A program made the translations under genes and the position numbers. DNA of 20,187 nucleotides from JAGMDK01 sp023128695 (GTDB lineage: Bacteria > Planctomycetota > Phycisphaerae > UBA1845 > Fen-1342): the NCBI GenBank assembly GCA_030628805.1, contig DAOVQG010000039.1, positions 1 to 20,187 of the forward strand. The letters run 5' to 3'. Below, piece by piece: positions 8,454-13,149 of the stretch (positions are counted from its first letter, which is position 1; each line of letters starts with the position of its first letter). Under the pieces are notes generated by a model. It was not told the origin of the DNA. It saw nothing but the letters and a program-made list of their open reading frames with translations, and made no database searches.

Positions 8454-8621
8454 TTAGGTTGCTATTCTCAGGGCAATCAGCGTTCTCGGCAAGCAGGCTG
8501 GTGACAACGTGATAAGGTGATACCAGTCAAAGGTGTCCGCCCAAGCGGGCGGAGCGTGCAGGCTCAGGATGCCGGCCCCCAGGAACAAGAACCCAGTCAG
8601 AATCCGCGCAAATAGATACAT
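8454..8621 (-). CDS. Small membrane ORF resembling the N-terminus of DoxX/MauE proteins, possibly truncated
   Basis: This 55-residue ORF starts at ATG 8621 with a GAGGGG Shine-Dalgarno about 9 nt upstream. One hydrophobic segment (about residues 3-22, ARILTGFLFLGAGILSL) is followed by WADTFDWYHLITLSPACLPRTLIAL. This resembles the first helix and following YxLLP..L..LAL stretch of DoxX/MauE-type membrane proteins, which are normally about 130-150 residues long, so this may be a remnant. The frame stays open further upstream to 8780, but those codons overlap the promoter at 8752-8780, so I reject the longer form. It lies 35 nt before the S9 peptidase gene and probably shares its transcript. Whether it is translated or just leader sequence is uncertain. 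Confidence 0.4.
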   Translation of the reverse strand: MYLFARILTGFLFLGAGILSLHAPPAWADTFDWYHLITLSPACLPRTLIALRIAT

Positions 8622-8751
8622 TGCTAGTTTCCCCTCTACAAAGAGTCCGCGAAATGAGGCCTGAACACGCCTCTGTCCCAAATCCCAGCAAACGATGTGA
8701 CCCTTAGCCCACCATCCCATAGTTGTTAGGGAAAAGGTCCGTAGATGAGAA

Positions 8752-8780
8752 ATTGTAACTAACTTCGCCCCATAAGTCAA
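8752..8780 (-). promoter_or_regulatory. Sigma70-type promoter for the small ORF and S9 peptidase
   Basis: Read on the minus strand, TTGACT (8775-8780) is separated by 17 nt from TACAAT (8752-8757). Each hexamer matches five of six positions of the housekeeping consensus TTGACA/TATAAT, and the spacing is ideal. The predicted start of transcription near 8745 leaves a leader of about 120 nt before ATG 8621. Confidence 0.6.
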
Positions 8781-8865
8781 AAGTTATGGTAGCTAGTACC
8801 GCGTTTCATGGGTGCGTGACAGTTTTGGAGTGGGCGTCACGAAAAGGGGTAGGGTCTCGGCCCGC

Positions 8866-8909
8866 AAAAAAACGAGCCGGTTGACCACCCCAAGTGGCCG
8901 CCCGGCTCG
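8866..8909 (-). terminator. Strong rho-independent terminator on the minus strand
   Basis: On the minus strand CGAGCCGG (8902-8909) pairs perfectly with CCGGCTCG (8873-8880), and an inner GGCCAC/GTGGTC stem with one G-U pair extends the helix. Seven Ts follow directly (8872 down to 8866). This is the clearest intrinsic terminator in the window. No protein gene ends upstream of it on this strand. Confidence 0.8.
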
Positions 8910-9079
8910 CATACAGTGGAAACCGCTAGGTGAGGCAAGTAATGCTGTTTCCATTGAATCTTACACGCCGCCCGGCGCGGATTCAGTTCATCCGCGTGCC
9001 GTCCCAGAATAGGTGCCGACGAAGGGGTGAGGTGTTGTTTCAGCCGGCAAAAAGGCTTCATTCAAAGGTCGGATTTGTC
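8866..9079 (-). ncRNA. Possible small non-coding RNA
   Basis: A good minus-strand terminator (8866-8909) is preceded by sequence without a believable ORF but with stem-loops: CGCGGAT/ATCCGCG at 8976-8996 (7-bp stem, 7-nt loop) and TGGAAAC/GTTTCCA with arms at 8917-8923 and 8947-8953. A promoter-like GGGACA-17-TATAAG lies at 9086-9114, predicting a transcript of about 214 nt. I compared it by eye with 6S, 4.5S/SRP, tmRNA and RNase P signatures and recognised none. The 5' end is a guess. Confidence 0.35.
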
Positions 9080-9085
9080 TGTCGG

Positions 9086-9114
9086 CTTATAAAACATGCC
9101 GCTGGTTTTGTCCC
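9086..9114 (-). promoter_or_regulatory. Candidate promoter for the possible small RNA
   Basis: On the minus strand GGGACA (9109-9114) is 17 nt from TATAAG (9086-9091). The -35 matches four of six and the -10 five of six consensus bases. The AT-rich TTATAAAA can also be read as a -10 on the plus strand, so direction is not certain. Confidence 0.3.
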
Positions 9115-9175
9115 GGCTGTAGAACATGGGGAAACGAGCGATTAGAATCCCACTTTCGTGTTCACGTTAAAGCAT

Positions 9176-9180
9176 GGAGG
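9176..9180 (+). promoter_or_regulatory. Shine-Dalgarno deciding a TTG start
   Basis: GGAGG lies 5 nt before an in-frame TTG at 9186. The upstream in-frame ATG at 9174 overlaps this motif itself and has no Shine-Dalgarno before it, so TTG at 9186 is preferred as the lipoprotein start. Confidence 0.55.
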
Positions 9181-9185
9181 CACAC

Positions 9186-9644
9186 TTGAACACTTTCTCA
9201 ATGTTACGCGGACATCCTGCGATCCTAAAACGTGTGGCCTGGCCCCTTTGCCTCATGATGATCTGTGTGGCAAGCGGTTGCAGGAAGCCGAGCACGCCGA
9301 GCGATTACACCGTGCTCGCCGGCACCGTTGAAAGCCTGCGGGCCGAGACGACGTGCGAGTTGACCGTCCGCCCCGGCCGGCGCTGGTCGGGCCATATCAA
9401 GACCGCGACGATCTCGTGTCTCCTCACAAATGACGCCGAAATATACGTCAACGACAGATTCAGCAGCTTCGCTGCCATCGCCATCGGCGACGAGGTCGAG
9501 CTGATCGGCTATCGCGAATCCAACCCGCGCGGCGAGCGGTTCGTCGTGGCCTTTGCGTACATCACGCGCAACGAGCCGCTGCCCGGCCCGCCTGACCTCT
9601 CGCCGCCAACCACGAATCCAACCACTCAACCACAGGAGAGTTGA
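9186..9644 (+). CDS. Small predicted lipoprotein, possibly OB-fold-like
   Basis: The function is not recognised. From TTG 9186 the protein has about 152 residues (156 from ATG 9174). A basic, then hydrophobic N-terminus (KRVAWPLCLMMICVASGC) ends in a lipobox VASGC, predicting lipid attachment at that cysteine and a place in the cell envelope. The mature part starts with TVLAGTVESL and contains LLTNDAEIYVND and AIGDEVELIGYRE. This beta-rich pattern is reminiscent of OB-fold domains such as DUF5666, but that is tentative. The tail (PPDLSPPTTNPTTQPQES) is Pro/Thr-rich and probably disordered. The stop codon is 2 nt before the eno start, and the eno ribosome binding site lies inside this gene, so the two are very probably co-transcribed. 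Confidence 0.75.
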   Translation: MNTFSMLRGHPAILKRVAWPLCLMMICVASGCRKPSTPSDYTVLAGTVESLRAETTCELTVRPGRRWSGHIKTATISCLLTNDAEIYVNDRFSSFAAIAIGDEVELIGYRESNPRGERFVVAFAYITRNEPLPGPPDLSPPTTNPTTQPQES

Positions 9645-9646
9645 AC

Positions 9647-10942
9647 ATGGCCGACATCCCAGCAATTGAAACGATCCGGGCTCGTGAAATCCTCGATTCC
9701 CGCGGCAGCCCCACGGTCGAGGCCGACGTGATACTCGATGACGGCACGTTCGCCACCGCCGCCGTCCCGAGCGGTGCGTCCACCGGCGAGAACGAAGCGG
9801 TCGAGCTGCGCGACGGCGATAAGAGCCGCTATCTCGGCAAGGGCGTGCTGACCGCCGTCAAGAACGTCAACGAGTTGCTCGGCCCGTCGCTGGTCGGCCT
9901 CGATCCCCGCTTGCAGGAGAAGATCGATCGCCGCATGCTCGAGCTCGACGGCACGCCGAACAAGGGTAAGCTGGGGGCAAACGCGATTCTGTCGGTCTCG
10001 CTGGCGGTCGCGAAGGCGGCGGCGGTCTGGGCCGGGCTCCCGCTGTACCGCTACCTCGGCGGGGCGAGCGCGCATACCCTCCCGGTGCCGATGATGAACA
10101 TCCTCAACGGCGGCAAACACGCCGACAACAACGTGGACTTCCAGGAGTTCATGATTCAGCCCTGGGGTGCCAAGAGCTTCCGGGAGGCTCTGCGGATGGG
10201 GGCGGAGATATTCCACAACCTCAAAGCCGTGCTGAAGGACCGTGGGTACAACACCGCCGTTGGTGACGAGGGCGGCTTCGCGCCGAGCCTCAAGAGCAAT
10301 GACGAGGCCCTGGAGGTGATCGCGGTCGCGGTCGAGCGGGCCGGCTACCAGCTCGGCGACGACGTCTATATCGCGCTCGATCCGGCGACAAGTGAGATGT
10401 GGGATGCCGAGGCCGGCAAGTACCGCTTTTTCAAGTCGAACCCCGACCAGCTCGCCACCAGCGACGAGATGATCGACATCTGGGCCCGCTGGTGTGAGAA
10501 GTACCCCATCCGTAGTCTCGAGGACGGACTGGCCGAGAACGACTGGGCCGGCTGGACCAAGCTCACGCAAAAGCTCGGCGACAAGATCCAGATCGTCGGC
10601 GATGACCTGTTCGTCACCAACGTCAAGTTCCTCGAACGCGGCATCAAGGAGCACAGCGCGAATGCGATTCTGATCAAGCTCAACCAGATCGGGTCGCTGA
10701 CCGAGACGTTCGCCACCGTCGATCTGGCGCTGCGCAACGGCCTGGCCGCCGTCATCAGTCACCGCAGCGGGGAGACCGAGGATACGACGATCGCGGATTT
10801 CGCCGTGGCGACGAACGCCGGCCAGATCAAGACCGGGAGCGCCTCGCGCAGCGACCGCATCGCGAAGTACAACCGCTTGTTGCGGATTGAGGAGGAGCTC
10901 GGCGAGGACGCGGTCTACGGGGCGGCGTTCTGGCAGCGCTAG
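9647..10942 (+). CDS. eno: Enolase (phosphopyruvate hydratase)
   Basis: The 431-residue protein interconverts 2-phosphoglycerate and phosphoenolpyruvate in glycolysis. It is full length, with the N-terminal AREILDSRGSPTVEADV (12-28) and PSGASTGENEAVELRD (41-56) blocks. Inferred active-site residues are E167 (DFQEF), E208 (GDEGG), K344 (ILIKLNQIG), H372 (SHRSGETED) and K395 (IKTG). Inferred magnesium ligands are D245 (ALDPA), E292 (LEDG) and D319 (GDDL). ATG 9647 is chosen over TTG 9641, because AGGAG at 9634-9638 is well spaced only for the ATG. The gene follows the lipoprotein by 2 nt, suggesting translational coupling, and is followed by an ftsB-like gene, an order also seen in proteobacteria. 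Confidence 0.98.
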   Translation: MADIPAIETIRAREILDSRGSPTVEADVILDDGTFATAAVPSGASTGENEAVELRDGDKSRYLGKGVLTAVKNVNELLGPSLVGLDPRLQEKIDRRMLELDGTPNKGKLGANAILSVSLAVAKAAAVWAGLPLYRYLGGASAHTLPVPMMNILNGGKHADNNVDFQEFMIQPWGAKSFREALRMGAEIFHNLKAVLKDRGYNTAVGDEGGFAPSLKSNDEALEVIAVAVERAGYQLGDDVYIALDPATSEMWDAEAGKYRFFKSNPDQLATSDEMIDIWARWCEKYPIRSLEDGLAENDWAGWTKLTQKLGDKIQIVGDDLFVTNVKFLERGIKEHSANAILIKLNQIGSLTETFATVDLALRNGLAAVISHRSGETEDTTIADFAVATNAGQIKTGSASRSDRIAKYNRLLRIEEELGEDAVYGAAFWQR

Positions 10943-10950
10943 GTGACGAC

Positions 10951-10992
10951 TGCGGATTGACGATTGACGATTGACGATTGCGGATTGCGGAT
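10951..10992 (+). repeat. Heptamer repeat (TGACGAT/TGCGGAT), six units
   Basis: Six perfectly phased 7-bp units alternate between TGCGGAT and TGACGAT, starting 8 nt after the eno stop codon. The same two heptamers form the arrays at 11843-11877 and 13056-13148. The arrangement resembles the short tandem heptamer repeats (STRR) described in cyanobacteria. Confidence 0.85.
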
Positions 10993-11003
10993 TTCAGATT
11001 ACG

Positions 11004-11031
11004 CTGGTGCGAGAATCCTTTCTCGCACCAG
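11004..11031 (+). repeat. Perfect 12-bp hairpin between eno and ftsB
   Basis: CTGGTGCGAGAA (11004-11015) pairs exactly with TTCTCGCACCAG (11020-11031) around a 4-nt loop. No T-run follows, so it is not a classical terminator. It lies 22 nt before the ftsB start and could stabilise mRNA, attenuate the downstream gene, or be another palindromic element. Confidence 0.7.
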
Positions 11032-11053
11032 TGGGTGCCCACAGGAAGATGGA

Positions 11054-11599
11054 ATGGCTCGTACCCGTGGCCTTGAAACGGTTCTCTTCTGGGCGATGCT
11101 GCTGCTCGGTACGGCCGTCCTGGCACCGTGCTTGATCCTGCCGCCCTGGATCGAATACCAGGCCCAGCTCGAACGGCGGAAGGCCGCGGAAGCTTATGTG
11201 GCGGCACTTGAACAGCGCCTGCGGGCCGCGGAAAAGCAGATCGACCATCTCCAGAACGACCCGGCGTACCTCCTCCGCCTCGCCCAGCGGGAGTTCGGCG
11301 ACGACATTCCGACGCCCGGCGCAGAGACAATCCTGATCGACCCGAGCCCGAACGAGCCCGCCGCACTATCAGACGACGAAACGGGAATCGCCACGGACGC
11401 AGCCGGCGAGGAGTTCCTGCCGGAGCTGTCCACGTTTCTGGAACGAGTCATACGCCGCTACCCGCGTGCGCGTCTCTTCGTCGACAGCCGGTCACGACCC
11501 GTCCTGATGGGCCTGGGCGGAGCGTTGCTGCTGACGGCGATGGTCTTGCTCGGACGCGCGGGAGTCGGAAAGGCCCGCCAGAGAATGTACCGGCCATAA
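11054..11599 (+). CDS. ftsB: FtsB/DivIC-like septum formation initiator protein, extended form
   Basis: This 181-residue protein has an N-terminal membrane helix (about 10-31), then a coiled-coil (about 36-68, AAEAYVAALEQRLRAAEKQIDHL). The following NDPAYLLRLAQREFG (68-82) matches the DPxYxxxLAREELG motif that closes the coiled-coil in FtsB/DivIC proteins, which bridge FtsL and FtsQ in the divisome. It is longer than typical FtsB (about 100 residues): an acidic linker (100-125) leads to a second hydrophobic helix (about 150-168). ATG 11054 is chosen because AGGA at 11043-11046 is 7 nt upstream; the frame extends upstream only into repeat sequence. Its place after eno supports the assignment. 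The last codons (MYRP) lie in sequence resembling the dispersed AATGTAGCGGCC element. Confidence 0.75.
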   Translation: MARTRGLETVLFWAMLLLGTAVLAPCLILPPWIEYQAQLERRKAAEAYVAALEQRLRAAEKQIDHLQNDPAYLLRLAQREFGDDIPTPGAETILIDPSPNEPAALSDDETGIATDAAGEEFLPELSTFLERVIRRYPRARLFVDSRSRPVLMGLGGALLLTAMVLLGRAGVGKARQRMYRP

Positions 11600-11629
11600 T
11601 ACGAGAATGTAGCGGCCGGGCGCGTGCTG

Positions 11630-11720
11630 TGTGCCACTGCTCTTGAGCAGTGTCTTCTTTTGACCAGCGGTAGCTTGGGCACTGCTCAAGAGCAGTGGCA
11701 CACCGTCGGTGAAAAGCTCG
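11630..11720. repeat. Inverted pair of the TGTGCCACTGCTCTTGAGCA element
   Basis: A 23-bp arm at 11630-11652 is matched by its exact reverse complement at 11680-11702, with a 27-nt spacer. Each arm holds its own palindrome CACTGCTC-TT-GAGCAGTG. The right copy extends to 11720 with AAAGCTCG, an extension shared (reverse complemented) with the copy at 17144-17180. Another copy is at 20129-20152. Confidence 0.85.
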
Positions 11721-11727
11721 TAACCAC

Positions 11728-11817
11728 GGCCGGTACGGGGCCCGGCCGCTACATTTCGGCCGGTACGGGGCCCGGCCGCTACATTTCGGCCGGTACGGAG
11801 CCCGGCCGCAACATTTA
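11728..11817. repeat. 30-bp tandem repeat, three copies
   Basis: The units at 11728-11757, 11758-11787 and 11788-11817 contain GGCCGGTACGGGGCCC followed by GGCCGCTACATT. The first two are identical and the third has a few changes. Each unit contains the reverse complement of the AATGTAGCGGCCGGG core found at 6322-6340 and 11606-11620. Confidence 0.88.
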
Positions 11818-11842
11818 CATCGGAAATCTTCCGCCATCCACA

Positions 11843-11877
11843 ATCCGCAATCCGCAATCGTCAATCCGCAATCCGCA
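11843..11877. repeat. Heptamer repeat (ATCCGCA), five units
   Basis: Five phased units, four ATCCGCA and one ATCGTCA, are the reverse complement of the TGCGGAT/TGACGAT units at 10951-10992. The array ends 24 nt from the stop codon of the TPR gene. Confidence 0.85.
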
Positions 11878-11901
11878 GTGTGGAACGAGCAGCGCCGGGT
11901 T

Positions 11902-13011
11902 TCAGTGCTCGTCCGGCTCGGCTTCCAACGCCGCCTCCAGCCAGGTCCGCACCAGCGGCTGGTTGGGATCGATTTCGAGCGAGCGGCGGCACCAGGTGAC
12001 GGCTTCCAGCCGCGGCGTCTCGCTGCCCGCGGGTGCCGTCCGCCATGTCTCCCAGGCGATTTCCGCGAGTCGGTTGAGCGCGGGCACATAGCGCGGCCGG
12101 CGTTCGAGCAGGGTGACGAGACGCGCGCGGGCCTCGTCCGTACGTCCCAGCTTCCACAGCGCCAAGGCGAGGTTCACCGTCGCATCGGCCGTGTGCGGCT
12201 CAGCCTGCAAAACCGCTTCAAAGTCCGCGACGGCCGCCGCCCAGTCGTGCAAATCAAGTAAAACCACGCCGCGCTGGGCATAGGCCGCGGGGCTCGGCTC
12301 CAGGGCGATGGTCCGGTCCCAGGCGTAGCGGGCATCGCCGAGGTGTCCGAGCGCTTGGTGCGCAACAGCCAGGTTGAACCACGCCCGCGCGTGCTCCGGC
12401 TGCTCGGCGACGACGGTGTTCAGGATCCCCACGGCTTCGACCGACCGCCGCAGTCGTAGGAGTATGGCCGCCTGCTCGAAAAGCAGGTCGATATCGTCGG
12501 GGCGCAGTTCCCGTAACCGCGTCAGAGGCGGGAGAGTCTCCCGCCAGCGTCCGAGCTCCACGAGGGCCGCAAGTTCGTCACGCAGGGCCGTTTCATGGTC
12601 GGGGTCGTCACGCAGTGCGGCGCGGGCGCGGGAGAGCCGGCGAAGCGCGTCTTCACTCGCGGGGTCTGCGGGCCAACGGACGGCGGGTTGTGTGGAACTC
12701 GTTTCGGAAGCCGTGATAACGCCGGTGTCTGGTGATGCTTGTGTGCTGGGTTGTGATGTTGGGGCCGCGTCCGTTTCCGTCGCCCCTGCGAGGCTGTGTT
12801 GTGGAACGCGGGCTTCGTCACGCGGGTGGCGCCCTGGGCTACTCTCTGTTGCCCCTGTGAGGTTGGGTGGCGGGCAACTGTTTTCATGCCCGGCGATTCC
12901 GTCATGCGATGATTCAATACTGGTCGAACCGCCGGGCCCGCTCGCCAGGTGCCACACGAGCACCGCCACCATCAGCACGCACACGGCCGCAAAACCTACC
13001 AAGAGCTTCAT
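11902..13011 (-). CDS. Membrane-anchored TPR-repeat protein
   Basis: The 369-residue protein has one N-terminal hydrophobic helix (about 3-23), acting as an anchor or uncleaved signal. A low-complexity Ser/Thr/Pro-rich linker (about 27-118) includes an imperfect 23-residue duplication (NLTGATE at 50, SLAGATE at 73). Tandem TPR-like helix pairs run from about 120 to 365, with clear units at 206-238 (ARAWFNLAVAHQALGHLGDARYAWDRTIALEP), 240-272 and 274-306. TPRs mediate protein-protein contacts; no enzymatic domain is visible, so the specific role is unknown. The start has only a weak AAGG 8 nt upstream. It follows the ABC permease on the same strand after a 138-nt gap filled by a heptamer hairpin, so joint function is possible but unproven. 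Confidence 0.85.
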   Translation of the reverse strand: MKLLVGFAAVCVLMVAVLVWHLASGPGGSTSIESSHDGIAGHENSCPPPNLTGATESSPGRHPRDEARVPQHSLAGATETDAAPTSQPSTQASPDTGVITASETSSTQPAVRWPADPASEDALRRLSRARAALRDDPDHETALRDELAALVELGRWRETLPPLTRLRELRPDDIDLLFEQAAILLRLRRSVEAVGILNTVVAEQPEHARAWFNLAVAHQALGHLGDARYAWDRTIALEPSPAAYAQRGVVLLDLHDWAAAVADFEAVLQAEPHTADATVNLALALWKLGRTDEARARLVTLLERRPRYVPALNRLAEIAWETWRTAPAGSETPRLEAVTWCRRSLEIDPNQPLVRTWLEAALEAEPDEH

Positions 13012-13055
13012 GATAGACGCCTTAGGCTGGCCCGGAGATTAACCACTGAGCACTT

Positions 13056-13148
13056 TGACGATTGACGGTTGACGATTGACGATTAGGGATTAGCACCGTG
13101 CGCCACTTCCCCAATCCCCAATCGTCAATCATCAATCGTCAATCCCAA
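13056..13148. repeat. Two opposed heptamer arrays forming a long hairpin
   Basis: Five TGACGAT-type units (13056-13090) face five ATCGTCA-type units (13114-13148) across a 23-nt spacer. The arms can pair imperfectly over about 35 bp. The right arm ends 1 nt from the stop codon of the ABC permease gene, so on the minus strand this hairpin follows that gene and precedes the TPR gene. Confidence 0.85.
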
Positions 13149-13149
13149 T

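Larger units (their letters stand above)
8622..9185. other. Gene-poor stretch with promoter and possible small RNA
   Basis: No convincing protein gene is seen on either strand. It contains a 120-nt leader with a GAGGC/GCCTC hairpin (about 8657-8674), the promoter at 8752-8780, a strong minus-strand terminator (8866-8909), further hairpins (8914-8956 and 8976-8996) and a possible minus-strand promoter (9086-9114). No clear plus-strand promoter for the lipoprotein-eno genes could be picked. The base composition is less G+C-rich than the flanking genes. Confidence 0.6.
11600..11901. other. Repeat-filled gap between convergent ftsB and the TPR gene
   Basis: No gene is supported here. The gap consists almost wholly of repeats: an AATGTAGCGGCCGGG copy (11606-11620), an inverted pair of the GTGCCACTGCTC element (11630-11702), three 30-bp tandem units (11728-11817) and a heptamer array (11843-11877). 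It lies between two converging genes, and the inverted pair could act as a bidirectional stop. Confidence 0.75.

Noticed and set aside
6442..8457. Plus-strand open frame of 671 codons opposite the S9 peptidase gene
   Set aside because: The minus-strand frame has an intact catalytic triad and signal peptide; the antisense frame has no motif and merely reflects third-position G+C bias.
8837..9061. Minus-strand 74-codon open frame
   Set aside because: It runs through the strong terminator at 8866-8909 and has no Shine-Dalgarno or recognisable domain; the stretch is better read as non-coding.
9626..10762. Minus-strand open frame of 378 codons opposite eno
   Set aside because: Enolase on the plus strand is unambiguous; the antisense frame is a codon-bias shadow.
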